This document shows, piece by piece, positions 30,082 through 42,102 of a DNA stretch of 64,000 nucleotides (its first letter is position 1; each line of letters begins with the position of its first letter). The notes under the pieces were generated by a model. That model made no database searches and was not told where the DNA came from. It was given only the letters and a program-made list of their open reading frames with translations. Source of the DNA: Streptococcus equinus ATCC 9812 (GTDB lineage Bacteria; Bacillota; Bacilli; Lactobacillales; Streptococcaceae). Location of the stretch: positions 1 to 64,000 of the forward strand of contig NZ_GL698434.1 of assembly GCF_000187265.1 (NCBI RefSeq). The letters are read 5' to 3'. A program made the position numbers and the translations under genes.

Positions 30082-31080
30082 TTAACGGTCGTTGTATCCG
30101 TTTGGATGGCTTGAGTGCCATGCCCAAGCAGATGCAATGATTTTTTCAATATCGTCAAATTGAGGTTTCCAACCAAGGATTTCACGCGCTTTATCTGACG
30201 ATGCGATAAGCGTATCTGGGTCACCAGGACGACGGTCAGCAAGTTCAGCTGGAATTTCTTTACTAGTTACTTTACGAGCTGCTTCAAGAATTTGAAGGTT
30301 TGAGAATCCTGTTGAAGAACCAAGGTTGAACGCTGTAGATGGATTACCTTCGCGAAGATATTTAACAGCAAGCAAATGTGCATCCGCTAAGTCAAATGGG
30401 TGAACGTAGTCACGCACATTTGTACCATCTGGTGTGTTGTAATCATTACCAAAAATCATGATTTTTTCACGAACACCTTGTGCTACTTGCAAAATAATTG
30501 GCAACAAGTGTGTTTCTGGTCCATGGTCTTCACCGATAGAACCATCTGGTTTAGCACCAGCAACATTGAAATAACGAAGTGGGACAAACTTAATGCCATA
30601 AGCTTGGTCAGCCCATCTCATAATAGTTTCCATCATGAGTTTACTTTCACCGTATGGATTGATTGGGCGTTGTGGAGTTGTTTCTTTGATTGGAAGCTCA
30701 TCTGGGATACCATAAGTTGCTGCTGTTGATGAGAAGACGATGTATTTAACACCAAATTCATTCATCACTTCAAGCAATTTAATCATGCCAGCAGTGTTGT
30801 TGTCAAAGTATTTCAATGGTTTTTCCATGGATTCTGCAACCAATGAATAAGCCGCAAAGTGAATGACAGCATCCACATCAGGATTTTCTGTGAAAACTTT
30901 ACGCATGAAATCTTGATCAGCAAGATCTCCTTGATAGAATTTTGCATCAGGATGAACCGCGGCACGGTGTCCTGTCACCAAACTATCGACAACAACAACT
31001 TTTTCTTCACCTTTTTCAATTAAACGATCAACCATGTGAGAGCCAATGTAACCAGCTCCACCAAGCACTAAAATTGACAT
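30082..31080 (-). CDS. galE: UDP-glucose 4-epimerase
   Basis: 332-aa short-chain dehydrogenase-type epimerase that interconverts UDP-galactose and UDP-glucose. NAD-binding is GGAGYIGSH at 7-15. The catalytic Ser/Tyr/Lys are in FSSTAATYG and NPYGESKLM. Third gene of the Leloir operon galK-galT-galE, 9 bases after galT. Confidence 0.97.
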   Translation of the reverse strand: MSILVLGGAGYIGSHMVDRLIEKGEEKVVVVDSLVTGHRAAVHPDAKFYQGDLADQDFMRKVFTENPDVDAVIHFAAYSLVAESMEKPLKYFDNNTAGMIKLLEVMNEFGVKYIVFSSTAATYGIPDELPIKETTPQRPINPYGESKLMMETIMRWADQAYGIKFVPLRYFNVAGAKPDGSIGEDHGPETHLLPIILQVAQGVREKIMIFGNDYNTPDGTNVRDYVHPFDLADAHLLAVKYLREGNPSTAFNLGSSTGFSNLQILEAARKVTSKEIPAELADRRPGDPDTLIASSDKAREILGWKPQFDDIEKIIASAWAWHSSHPNGYNDR

Positions 31081-31089
31081 TTATTTCTC

Positions 31090-32559
31090 CTATTCTAACC
31101 CAATGCTATTTACAAAACGCATAAAGGCTTTTTGACCTTTTTCATCACGTTTGTAAACACCGGCATCTTCTAGAACACGAACAAAAACGTGTCCAACTTC
31201 TTCTTGTACAATATTATGCACTGCATCAGCCGTAATATCCGTACGTTTTTTAATCTCATCTGCCCAATCTTTATGACAGTCAGCAATTTCATTATACTCA
31301 TTCAAAAGATATTTTTCAACTTCTAGCAGTTCATCTTTCAGACGCGGCGGTAAAATAGCTAAGCCCATAACTTCGATAAGTCCAATATTTTCCTTTTTAA
31401 TGTGTTGCACATCAGCATGTGGATGATAGACACCGTCTGGAAATTCAGCTGTTGTGTGATTGTCACGAAGAACAATATCCAGTTCAAATTGACCATCACG
31501 TTTGCGTGCAATTGGAGTAACTGTGTGATGCGGTGTGTCGCCTGTGTAAGCTAAAACATCAACACTTTCGTCAGAATAATCGCGCCATGCCAAACGAATT
31601 TTTTCAGCCAACTCAACCAAGCGTGCCTTGTTTTGACTGCGTAAACGAAGCACTGACATTGGCCATTTGACAATACCTGCTGTCACGTCAGAATAACCTT
31701 TAAAATGAAATTCATTGTCCAACTCGGCTATTTCCATTGGAAAGACATGACGACCACCTTGATAGTGATTGTGTGTCAAGATTGACCCACCGACAATTGG
31801 CAAGTCTGAATTTGACCCAGCAAAATAACCTGGGAAAATATCAACAATATCAAGCAACTGCGCAAAAGTATTTTTACTGATAACCATCGGCACATGCTCA
31901 GTATTTAGGATAATGCAATGTTCATTAAAATAGGCATATGGTGAGTATTGGAAGCCCCATTTTTCATCGCCAAGATTCAAGCGAATGATACGGTGATTAG
32001 CACGCGCTGGGTGATTAATGCGACCTTGATAACCTTCATTTTCCATACATAACTGACATTTTGGATAAGAAGATGCCTTGGTTAACTTAGCAGCAGCAAT
32101 TGCTTTAGGGTCTTTTTCAGGTTTTGATAAATTAATCGTAATCTGAATATCACCGTATTGTGACGGCGTCGTAAAGGCAATATTTTTGGCAATTGCAGCG
32201 ACTTTAATGTAGTCATTACGCTTGCTTAGGTCATAAAAATCTGCAACAGCTTGTTGAGGAGATATAGCATAAGTGTCCCAGAAACGACGATTCACCTGAC
32301 TCGGGATTGGTGTGATGAAGTTCATCAATTCAGCACCCAAGCAATCTTTTTCTGCCATTAATTCGCCGACTTTGCCATTTTTTACAGCTAAGTCAACCAA
32401 CTCTTCTTTGAGAGCAATTAAATCTGTTTCTTGCGTTTCTTGCTCTGCTCCATCCTCACCCACAAGGGCAAGGACACGGTTACGCAAGTAAAACATATCA
32501 TCTTCTGTGTAGTCGCTGGCTTCAATTACCTTAGCGACAAAAGTATCTAAAAGTTTCAT
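31090..32559 (-). CDS. galT: Galactose-1-phosphate uridylyltransferase, class II
   Basis: 489 aa, the long Firmicute class of GalT that transfers UMP from UDP-glucose to galactose-1-phosphate. Class II blocks include [38 protein letters not shown] and [20 protein letters not shown], the last holding the active-site HxH region. It lies between galK and galE with short gaps (19 and 9 bases). Confidence 0.96.
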   Translation of the reverse strand: MKLLDTFVAKVIEASDYTEDDMFYLRNRVLALVGEDGAEQETQETDLIALKEELVDLAVKNGKVGELMAEKDCLGAELMNFITPIPSQVNRRFWDTYAISPQQAVADFYDLSKRNDYIKVAAIAKNIAFTTPSQYGDIQITINLSKPEKDPKAIAAAKLTKASSYPKCQLCMENEGYQGRINHPARANHRIIRLNLGDEKWGFQYSPYAYFNEHCIILNTEHVPMVISKNTFAQLLDIVDIFPGYFAGSNSDLPIVGGSILTHNHYQGGRHVFPMEIAELDNEFHFKGYSDVTAGIVKWPMSVLRLRSQNKARLVELAEKIRLAWRDYSDESVDVLAYTGDTPHHTVTPIARKRDGQFELDIVLRDNHTTAEFPDGVYHPHADVQHIKKENIGLIEVMGLAILPPRLKDELLEVEKYLLNEYNEIADCHKDWADEIKKRTDITADAVHNIVQEEVGHVFVRVLEDAGVYKRDEKGQKAFMRFVNSIGLE

Positions 32560-32578
32560 TTTATCTCTCTAATCTTAA

Positions 32579-33751
32579 TTATTTTCTAGACAAGACACGT
32601 GAACCACCAGCGATTTCAGCAATGTAGAAAGCTGGTGCATAACCAACTGTTTCAGTGTAAACTTGCCCAACGTTTTTAGTAAATTCATCAACTTTATCTT
32701 TTGCAACAATGGCAATACCGCAGCCACCGAATCCCGCTCCTGTCATACGAGCTCCGAGAACTCCTTCTTGTTGCCAAGCAGTGTGAGCTAGGGTGTCAAG
32801 TTCAATACCTGTTACTTCATAATCATGTTCAAGTGATACATGTGAGGCATTCACCAAACGACCAAATTTTTCAAGTTCACCAGCCATCAAAGCTTCTTTG
32901 GCTTGAAGGGTACGTTGATTTTCCCAGACAGCATGGCGGGCACGTTTGAGACGATTTTCATCTTTAATAAGATAGCTATATTCGTCAAAACTTTGTAAAT
33001 CAAGTTCACCCAATGTCTTGATATCAAGCACTTGGTTAAGTTCTTCTACTGCTTTTTCACATTCTGCACGACGTTCGTTATATTTTGAATCAGCAAGCTC
33101 ACGACGTTTATTAGTGTTCATGATGACAATGACATTGTCACCAAGATCAAGTGGAACAAGTTCATATTCTAATGTATTTGTATCAAGGTAGATAGCTTGT
33201 TTGTCAGCACCCATACCGATGGCAAATTGGTCCATGATACCAGAATTTACTCCGATAAATTCATTTTCTGTTTGTTTACCAATTTTTACTAAGTCTAAAC
33301 GTTCAACTTCAAGGTCAAATAATTCTTCGGCTACGATACCGACCAAAAGTTCTAGTGAGGCTGATGATGACAAGCCAGAACCATTTGGAATATTACCGTT
33401 GACGTAAAGTTCAAAACCACTGTCAATTTTGTGACCAGCTTCTTGCAAAAATTTAATGACACCTTTTGGATAATTTGTCCAGCTATCTTTCTTATCAAAA
33501 GTAAGATTATCAAGTGACACTTCAATAATACCTAAATCATCAAAGTTTGCTGAATAAAAACGTAAAAGTTTATCATCACGTTTACGAGCTGCACCATATG
33601 TTCCAAGAGTGATAGCTGCAGGGAATACGTGACCACCGTTGTAGTCAGTGTGTTCACCGATTAAATTGATACGTCCAGGTGAGAAAAACGTTGCATCTGC
33701 TTCTGTTCCAAATACTTTAGCAAAAGCTTCTTTAAGTTCTGTGATAGTCAT
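32579..33751 (-). CDS. galK: Galactokinase
   Basis: GHMP kinase, 390 aa, making galactose-1-phosphate. The galactose signature [18 protein letters not shown] (about 24-41), the ATP-binding [13 protein letters not shown] and the C-terminal [17 protein letters not shown] are all present. First gene of the operon; its promoter is shared with divergent galR and carries a perfect cre site. Confidence 0.97.
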   Translation of the reverse strand: MTITELKEAFAKVFGTEADATFFSPGRINLIGEHTDYNGGHVFPAAITLGTYGAARKRDDKLLRFYSANFDDLGIIEVSLDNLTFDKKDSWTNYPKGVIKFLQEAGHKIDSGFELYVNGNIPNGSGLSSSASLELLVGIVAEELFDLEVERLDLVKIGKQTENEFIGVNSGIMDQFAIGMGADKQAIYLDTNTLEYELVPLDLGDNVIVIMNTNKRRELADSKYNERRAECEKAVEELNQVLDIKTLGELDLQSFDEYSYLIKDENRLKRARHAVWENQRTLQAKEALMAGELEKFGRLVNASHVSLEHDYEVTGIELDTLAHTAWQQEGVLGARMTGAGFGGCGIAIVAKDKVDEFTKNVGQVYTETVGYAPAFYIAEIAGGSRVLSRK

Positions 33752-33775
33752 GAGGGTCTCCTTTTTTATCTTTTT

Positions 33776-33875
33776 TTGTTTGCGATTTCATTTTACAACT
33801 GCAGTTAACTCAAGTCAATGATATTTACTAAAGTTTTACTTAAAATTTTTATTTTTAGAAATCTTGTGATATAAT
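33776..33875. promoter_or_regulatory. galK/galR divergent control region: two promoters, cre, operator-like repeats
   Basis: For galK (minus): -35 TTGACT at 33813-33818, 17-bp spacer, -10 TAAAAT at 33790-33795. A cre site ATGAAATCGCAAACAA (33776-33791, minus strand) fully matches WTGNAANCGNWNNCAW and overlaps the -10, so CcpA should repress. For galR (plus): extended -10 TGATATAAT ending at 33875. Between them TTTACTAAA (33824-33832) and TTTTACTTAAAA (33834-33845) form a repeat suited to GalR binding. Confidence 0.72.
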
Positions 33876-33897
33876 ACTATCAAGAAAGAAGGGATGA

Positions 33898-34899
<1,002 letters not shown>

Positions 34900-34903
34900 A
34901 CCT

Positions 34904-34933
34904 AAAAACAGCTCCTATTAGGAGCTGTTTTTT
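34904..34933. terminator. Bidirectional terminator between galR and dexB
   Basis: AAAAACAGCTCC-TATTA-GGAGCTGTTTTT works on both strands for the convergent genes. Confidence 0.9.
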
Positions 34934-34934
34934 A

Positions 34935-36659
<1,725 letters not shown>

Positions 36660-36665
36660 TTATCT

Positions 36666-37005
36666 TTATAGAAAGGTAATTTCTTTACCGTTTTCTGTGA
36701 CATGATAAGTCAAATCTTTTAGATTAATCTTTGCTTGTGCGACAACACTACTGCCTTGATTACGGCGTGTAATAAGGATTGTGTGGTTATCAGTCTCATC
36801 AACTTCAATACTGCCATCAAGGGCAAAAGCAGCTGACTCATTACGGAAAGTAAATAGTTTTAGCAAAGCTTGAACAACCGGACGTCTGACTTCTTCTGCA
36901 ATTTCGCTACTGCTGTAATAATGACGATTAATATTGCGCCCTTCTTTTGTTTTTTCTAACAAATCAAGGTCGTTTTTTCCTGCCAAAAATCCAACATAAT
37001 AAACT
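36666..37005 (-). pseudogene. gtfA: 3' remnant of sucrose phosphorylase gene
   Basis: About 112 C-terminal residues of GtfA, which is normally about 480 aa. The frame reads [16 protein letters not shown], then TKEGRNINRHYYSSSEIAEEV, RPVVQALLKLFTFRNES and the C-terminal beta domain, ending at its natural stop. The catalytic GH13 barrel residues are missing. It is joined at about 37005 to the aga 5' stump in a different frame. Confidence 0.88.
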
Positions 37006-37263
37006 TAGAGATGGTTGTCGAAAATCTCCGAACCCGTGAACGCCAAAAACTTGACGTTGGGTATCATAACTAAAGGTTCGGTTATCTGGAGTTGGATTCC
37101 CTGAAAAAGCGTGGTCCTTCTCCAAAATAGCGTTTGAGCCGTGATATTTGGCGATTTTGCCTCCAATATGACGAAGAAGCAAATCCCCTTCTTTATTTTC
37201 GATAATCATTGACATCTCTTTACTTTGAATGTAAAAAAGATTCCCTTCGATGCGAATTCCCAT
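37006..37263 (-). pseudogene. aga: 5' remnant of alpha-galactosidase gene
   Basis: First 86 or so residues of a GH36 alpha-galactosidase (family length about 720). [20 protein letters not shown] starts it, and [18 protein letters not shown] then [20 protein letters not shown] are the conserved N-terminal beta-sandwich blocks. The rest, with both catalytic Asp residues, is gone. After PSL the reading enters gtfA out of frame. The stump keeps its ATG and GGGAGG ribosome site, so the promoter still faces useless sequence. Confidence 0.88.
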
Positions 37264-37372
37264 GATAATTCCTCCCTTTGTTTACTAAAATTTTACCATC
37301 ATTTATTTACCTCTTGAATGGTATTATGTTGGGCAAATATGGTAAAATGTTGTTTATAAAGGAGTTGATACT

Positions 37373-38203
37373 TTGAATGTTCTAAATACCTACAACGAAT
37401 TTGACACGAATAATTTTGACCTGAACGTCGACCATTATGGTGCTGAGATTTGAGATAAAAACTACTCTTTTGGACCTACTGTTAGGGATAACTATGTCCT
37501 TCATTTCATTGTTGATGGCAAGGGAACTTTCACAATTGATGGCACAACAATCGAACTCAAAACAGGTGATATGTTCATTTTGCCAAAAGGAAAAGTGACC
37601 TTCTACCAAGCAGATAGCAAGCACCCTTGGACTTATCTTTGGGTGGGATTTAGTGGCTCAAAAGCTGAAAGCATCTTAAATAAAACAAAACTTCTTGAAC
37701 ACTATTTTTGTCATTCAACGCTCAACTCTAAAATCCTCGATCAGCTAGTCAAATTAACACAATTCCGTGACCAAAAACTCGATGACATTACAGAGCTTCA
37801 GCTGATTGCTGAACTTTACAAATTGCTAGCGTTTCTAATAGAAGAATTTCCAAGCAAAGCAATGTCTGATAGCAGTATTTTGATTCAAAATTACATCAGG
37901 CAAGCTAAAAAAATCATTCACACACAATATGGAAATCCATTAAAAATCAGTGATATTGCCAAAAAGCTCAATCTAAATCGCTCCTACTTGTACAAAATTT
38001 TCAAAGAAGAAACAGGTTATTCTCTCAAGGATTATCTCATCCAAATCCGCATGGAAAAAAGTGCTGATTTGCTTACCAGCACGACTTTTCACATCTCAGA
38101 AATCGCAAATGCTGTAGGCTTTCCAGACGCTCTCGCCTTCAGCAAGGCTTTCAAAAAACATTTCGGACAAAACCCAAGCAATTACCGTAAGACACAAAGA
38201 TAA
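37373..38203 (+). pseudogene. msmR: MsmR AraC-family regulator with in-frame stop
   Basis: AraC-type activator of the msm operon, which would be 276 aa from a TTG at 37373 after AAAGGAG. The frame reads NVLNTYNEFDTNNF and DLNVDHYGAEI, then TGA at 37451-37453, then DKNYSFGPTVRDNYVLHF. Cys (TGC/TGT) to TGA is the simplest origin. The rest, including the cupin part (GKGTFTIDGTTIELKTGDMFI) and both HTH motifs (ISDIAKKLNLNRSYLYKIFKEETG; ISEIANAVGFPDALAFSKAFKKHFG), is unbroken. A 210-aa product could start at 37571 but would lack the sugar-binding start. Confidence 0.87.
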
Positions 38204-38243
38204 AAAAACTCCCCCAGAACTAAGTTCTTGGGAGAGTTTTTCT
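38203..38243. terminator. msmR terminator
   Basis: AACTCCCCCAGAACTTAG-type stem: ACTCCCCCAGAA with TTCTTGGGAGAGT, A-run before and T-run after, so usable from both strands. Confidence 0.8.
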
Positions 38244-38320
38244 TAATCAACTTTAACAAGTCGGACGTTATCAATGTTTAGCCATTTGTTGGTAGCATTA
38301 GATTCAAAACAAACATTTGT
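38243..38320 (-). pseudogene. Tiny 3' remnant of a secreted carbohydrate-binding protein gene
   Basis: The minus strand encodes about 25 residues ending at a stop: CFESNATNKW then LNIDNVRLVKVD. The WxxIDNVRLxK ending is typical of C-terminal carbohydrate-binding modules of secreted glycosidases. A stop lies just upstream in frame and no start is near. It is probably what is left of a glycosidase gene that used the adjacent terminator. Short, so moderate confidence. Confidence 0.45.
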
Positions 38321-38495
38321 CAACAATTTTGTTTAGTATTTTTTAAAAATGTTTGTTGTTTTTTTGTTTACTGTATTAAAAACAATGTCATAGAAATCCT
38401 TTATTTTCAGTACTTTTCACCTCTGTTACAACAATGTTTCAAATTGTTTCTTTTTTTTCTTATTTGTTGAGCTAGTAATTTAATTGTGATATGAT
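38308..38495 (+). promoter_or_regulatory. Promoter and inverted repeats upstream of DeoR regulator
   Basis: AACAAACATTT (38308-38318) and AAATGTTTGTT (38347-38357) are perfect 11-bp inverted arms 28 bases apart. Several further TGTTT/AAACA words follow to 38450. DeoR-family sugar repressors bind such TGTTT-type repeats. The promoter is TTGAGC (38467-38472), 17 bp, TATGAT (38490-38495). Confidence 0.5.
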
Positions 38496-38531
38496 AATGA
38501 CAAGAAGAAATAAAAAAGAAAGGAGTTTAGT

Positions 38532-39302
38532 ATGTTAAAAAAAGAACGCCTCCAGTGGATTCTTGAAAAAATCAACGTAAAAGGTGTTATTACTGTTAAC
38601 GACATCATTAAAGAACTAGGTGTTTCAGATATGACTGTTCGCCGTGACCTTGACGAACTCGATAAAGAAGGTTTGTTGATTCGTATCCATGGTGGCGCCC
38701 AAAGTATCGATACACCAAAAGTAAAACCTAAATACGAAAAATCAAACAGCGAAAAACAAGAACTACAAATTGAAGAAAAACGCGCTATTGCAAAATTTGC
38801 AAGTCAACTCATCCAAGATGGCGAAACAGTTTTCATCGGTCCTGGAACAACACTTGAACATTTTGCACATGAGCTTGTCACTAAAAATATCCGTGTCGTA
38901 ACAAACAGTTTGCCAGTATTTACCATTTTAAATCAAAATAAAAGCACTGATTTAATCTTAACTGGTGGGGAATATCGCGATATTACGGGTGCTTTTGTTG
39001 GTTCTTTAACGTCAACTTACTTGAAAGAACTTAAGTTCTCAAAAGCTTTCGTCAGTGCTAACGGTGTCTTTGGTGATTCTGTTGCTACTTATAGCGAAAG
39101 CGAAGGAGAAATTCAACGTATAGCCCTAGACAACGCCTTTGAAAAATTCCTACTTGTTGACCACGAAAAATTCGATAAATACGATTTTTATGACTTCTAC
39201 AAGGTCAGCAAAATTGATCATCTTGTCACTGATTCAGGAATTTCTAAAGATGCCAAAAAAAAATTCGGTCAGTTAACAGACATTATGACTGCTGAAGATT
39301 AA
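38532..39302 (+). CDS. DeoR-family sugar-phosphate-responsive repressor (LacR-like)
   Basis: 256 aa. The N-terminal HTH is VITVNDIIKELGVSDMTVRRDLDELDKEGLLIRIHGGA, the family signature. The C-terminal sugar-isomerase-like sensor (EEKRAIAKFASQLI, GPGTTLEHFAHEL, NSLPVF, LTGGEYRDITGAFVG) binds a phosphorylated sugar. Resemblance is to LacR/FruR types, but no lac or fru genes flank it. It is alone between msm debris and msmK. The target is unknown; self-control through the upstream repeats is likely. Confidence 0.88.
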   Translation: MLKKERLQWILEKINVKGVITVNDIIKELGVSDMTVRRDLDELDKEGLLIRIHGGAQSIDTPKVKPKYEKSNSEKQELQIEEKRAIAKFASQLIQDGETVFIGPGTTLEHFAHELVTKNIRVVTNSLPVFTILNQNKSTDLILTGGEYRDITGAFVGSLTSTYLKELKFSKAFVSANGVFGDSVATYSESEGEIQRIALDNAFEKFLLVDHEKFDKYDFYDFYKVSKIDHLVTDSGISKDAKKKFGQLTDIMTAED

Positions 39303-39313
39303 TTAGACAGAAA

Positions 39314-39380
39314 AGCTACTCTGTCTTGAGTAGCTCTTTTTATAACAAAAAATCTCCTAGGCAAATTAGCTTAGGAGGTT
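39314..39380. terminator. Convergent terminators of DeoR gene and msmK
   Basis: AGCTACT/AGTAGCT (39314-39335) with T-run serves the plus strand. CTCCTA...TAGGAG (39354-39377) with T-run on the minus strand serves msmK. Confidence 0.8.
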
Positions 39381-39418
39381 TTAAGGTTGTATTCTAGAAA
39401 AGTTTTTGAGAGATCAGA

Positions 39419-40552
39419 TTAGCGAATAGCTCTTTCTGTTTCTGGGTCAAAGAAATGACCTTTAGCAACATTCAAAGTCAATTCAACTTTTTTACCTGGT
39501 TGGTAAGTGTCACGTGCATCTGTACGTGATACAAGTTCAACGTCACCAGATTTAACGTAAAGCATTGTTTCTGCACCGAGCAATTCTGATACAGTCACTT
39601 CTGCTTCTACAGTTGCTCCTGGGTAAGTGTCACGAACAAGTGGGTTATTTGAGATATCTTCTGGACGGATACCGAAGATAACTTTTTTACCTTTATAACC
39701 TTTGAGTTCAAGAAGTTTACGTTGACCTTCTGGCAAAGTAATCTTAAAGCCATTGTCGCAAACCAAGCTATCACCTTGAACAGTTGCTTCAAAGAAGTTC
39801 ATAGCTGGGCTACCAATGAATCCAGCAACGAATTTGTTAGCAGGACGGTTATAAAGTTCTTGTGGTGTACCGATTTGTTCTACACGGCCGATTGTTCCTG
39901 AACCGTCTGGGTTTTTAGTAGAACTCATGATAACAATACGGTCAGCAAGTGTCATAGCTTCTGTTTGGTCATGAGTTACATAGATTGTAGTTGATCCGAT
40001 ACGGCGGTGAATTTTAGCAATTTCAGCACGCATTGATACACGAAGTTTAGCATCCAAGTTTGACAAAGGTTCGTCCATCAAGAATACTTTAGCATCACGG
40101 ACAATGGCACGTCCCATAGCAACACGTTGACGTTGACCACCTGAAAGGTCAGCTGGCTTACGTTGAAGGAATTCTGTCAAACCAAGGATTTGAGCAGCTT
40201 CACGAACACGTTTATCAATGTCGTCTTTTTTGTATTTTCTAAGTTTCAAACCAAATGCCATGTTATCATACACAGTCATGTGTGGGTAAAGGGCATAGTT
40301 TTGGAAAACCATGGCGATATCACGGTCTTTTGGTGCTTTGTCATTAACAACTTCGCCATCAATTTTAAGTTCACCTTCTGTGATATCTTCAAGACCAGCA
40401 ACCATACGAAGAGTTGTTGATTTACCACAACCTGAAGGTCCTACAAAAACGATGAATTCTTTATCTTTGATGTCAAGATTGAAATCTTCGACAGCATAGT
40501 GACTTGCATTTGGATATTTTTTGTAAATGTGATCTAGATTAAGTTCTACCAT
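39419..40552 (-). CDS. msmK: Multi-sugar ABC transporter ATPase
   Basis: 377-aa ATPase of the MsmK/UgpC class. Walker A GPSGCGKST, signature LSGGQRQRVAMGRAI, Walker B VFLMDEPLSNLDAKLR and the switch His in YVTHDQTEAMTLADR are intact. The C-terminal regulatory OB domain follows (IFGIRPEDI). In streptococci one MsmK energises several sugar ABC importers. Here it lies outside the collapsed msm cluster with its own cre-controlled promoter, so it probably serves transporters elsewhere. The ATG at 40552 gives the family length. Confidence 0.95.
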   Translation of the reverse strand: MVELNLDHIYKKYPNASHYAVEDFNLDIKDKEFIVFVGPSGCGKSTTLRMVAGLEDITEGELKIDGEVVNDKAPKDRDIAMVFQNYALYPHMTVYDNMAFGLKLRKYKKDDIDKRVREAAQILGLTEFLQRKPADLSGGQRQRVAMGRAIVRDAKVFLMDEPLSNLDAKLRVSMRAEIAKIHRRIGSTTIYVTHDQTEAMTLADRIVIMSSTKNPDGSGTIGRVEQIGTPQELYNRPANKFVAGFIGSPAMNFFEATVQGDSLVCDNGFKITLPEGQRKLLELKGYKGKKVIFGIRPEDISNNPLVRDTYPGATVEAEVTVSELLGAETMLYVKSGDVELVSRTDARDTYQPGKKVELTLNVAKGHFFDPETERAIR

Positions 40553-40579
40553 TTTTCTACTCCTTTGATTTATAGCTTC

Positions 40580-40604
40580 ATTATAACAAAGATAACGCTT
40601 ACAA
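40580..40604 (-). promoter_or_regulatory. msmK promoter -10 and cre site
   Basis: Perfect TATAAT (40580-40585, minus strand). A cre-like site TTGTAAGCGTTATCTT (40589-40604), one mismatch from consensus, lies between -10 and -35, so CcpA repression on glucose is expected. Confidence 0.65.
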
Positions 40605-40650
40605 ACCATGGGCAGAAGAAACAAGATTTTTTGTGCAATGTGCACAAAAG

Positions 40651-41499
40651 TTAATTTTCCATAATCAAAAGGTAAACAAAAGCTAAATCATTTAGATTTT
40701 TCAAATTGAGACCAGAAGCTAAGCGGAATTTCTCAAGCTTATAATGCAAAGAATTGCGGTGAATGTAAAGACTTTGTGCAGTTTTTGCTAAGTTGCCCTG
40801 CTCTTGCCACATGGTCGTGATAATCATGCGAGTGTCTTTGTTATCATCAATTGCTTGCAATATTTTATGCTTAATCGCTGGCAAATCAATCTGGTGCGCG
40901 TAAGCTAAAAGCAACATTTCTGAAAAAGTCACCGTCCGTTCGTTTCCAAGATAGTGCCCTGCATTCGCAAATAAACGGCTTTCTTCTTGATAATACAAAG
41001 GCAGTTCGTCAGCCTGAAGTTTGTTCCAAATATTACCAAAAAAGACTGTCAACTTAAGACCAAAGTCGCTCTCAAGAGTTGGTAGAACATCTTTAACAAG
41101 AGCTTGTGCCTCAAGCGTCTCTTCTTGATTAAGGATTAGCAAAGTTCGATTTTTTGAAATGACAACATGCGCAAGTATATTTGGTAAAAGTGTCTCAAAA
41201 AAGTCAAATAACTCTTCTGGTAATAGTTCTTTATGGTCAATATAGATGATTTGAAGGCACTTGTAACCTTGCGATGCACTTGTGTCATTTTGAACTAAAT
41301 AACGATACCAAGGATTATCAGTAATGCTAGCATCCAACACGCCATCATTTTTTAAGGTTAACAAGGCTTTTTCACGCCCGCTAAGACTGGCTAAAGGCAA
41401 ATAAAATGTCTGTCCATTTTCTTCAACAGCTACCCAATCATCTGCATGTTCTACTTTTTCAGCTCCGACCGCTTCTGGAAATAAACTTTCTAATGACAT
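40651..41499 (-). CDS. PucR-type helix-turn-helix regulator
   Basis: 282-aa protein whose last 60 residues are a PucR/CdaR HTH: MIITTMWQEQGNLAKTAQSLYIHRNSLHYKLEKFRLASGLNL. The N-terminal 200 residues look like a GGDEF-related or sensor-type domain without recognisable motifs. Such proteins often regulate sugar or purine genes. It lies just upstream of msmK on the same strand with 98 bases between. The target is unknown. Confidence 0.7.
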   Translation of the reverse strand: MSLESLFPEAVGAEKVEHADDWVAVEENGQTFYLPLASLSGREKALLTLKNDGVLDASITDNPWYRYLVQNDTSASQGYKCLQIIYIDHKELLPEELFDFFETLLPNILAHVVISKNRTLLILNQEETLEAQALVKDVLPTLESDFGLKLTVFFGNIWNKLQADELPLYYQEESRLFANAGHYLGNERTVTFSEMLLLAYAHQIDLPAIKHKILQAIDDNKDTRMIITTMWQEQGNLAKTAQSLYIHRNSLHYKLEKFRLASGLNLKNLNDLAFVYLLIMEN

Positions 41500-41528
41500 G
41501 TCTCAACTCCATTCCTTTTTGGCTAATG

Positions 41529-41972
41529 TTAGCACGATTTAGTATCCAAAATAATTGTTACAGGGCCATCATTAAGTAAGCGCACCTGCATATCTGCACC
41601 AAAAACACCTGTTTCAACTGGGACAAATTTAGCCAAGGATTCGTTGAAATCATTGTAGAATTTCTCAGCTTTGTCAGGTTTTGCTGCTCCGGTAAAGGCT
41701 GGACGATTTCCTTTCTTAGTATCAGCAAATAAAGTAAATTGTGACACAGACAAAATACTTCCCTTGATGTCTTGAACTGACAAGTTCATCTTGCCCATAT
41801 CATCTGAGAAAATACGCATATTTGTAATTTTACGCACAGCATAATCAAGGTCTTCTTGCTCATCATCTGGGCCAACCCCAACTAACAACAACAAGCCTTG
41901 ATTAATATCTCCAACAATCTCATCATCAATCGTAACTTGCGCTTCTTTCACGCGCTGAATAACAACTTTCAT
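41529..41972 (-). CDS. dtd: D-aminoacyl-tRNA deacylase
   Basis: 147 aa. Removes D-amino acids (and glycine mischarged on tRNA-Ala) from tRNA. The [21 protein letters not shown] motif and [11 protein letters not shown], with the cross-subunit Gly-Pro, are diagnostic. It follows relA as in many Firmicutes. Confidence 0.96.
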   Translation of the reverse strand: MKVVIQRVKEAQVTIDDEIVGDINQGLLLLVGVGPDDEQEDLDYAVRKITNMRIFSDDMGKMNLSVQDIKGSILSVSQFTLFADTKKGNRPAFTGAAKPDKAEKFYNDFNESLAKFVPVETGVFGADMQVRLLNDGPVTIILDTKSC

Positions 41973-42068
41973 ATCTATTCCTTTCAGAAAATAAATTCGC
42001 TTTCATTATTGCCATTTTAACATTTTCAAGAAAAGAAAAAAAGCACCGACCTTTATACTCTTTTACAC

Positions 42069-42099
42069 AAAAAAATGAGCTGCATTATCAGCTCATTTT
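42069..42099 (-). terminator. relA terminator
   Basis: AAATGAGCTG/CAGCTCATTT arms on the minus strand followed by T-run; dtd beyond it would need read-through or its own promoter. Confidence 0.75.
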
Positions 42100-42102
42100 A
42101 TC

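Noticed and set aside
36964-37263. Real 99-aa protein from the aga stump
   Set aside because: The last 13 codons are out-of-frame gtfA; it is a deletion by-product.
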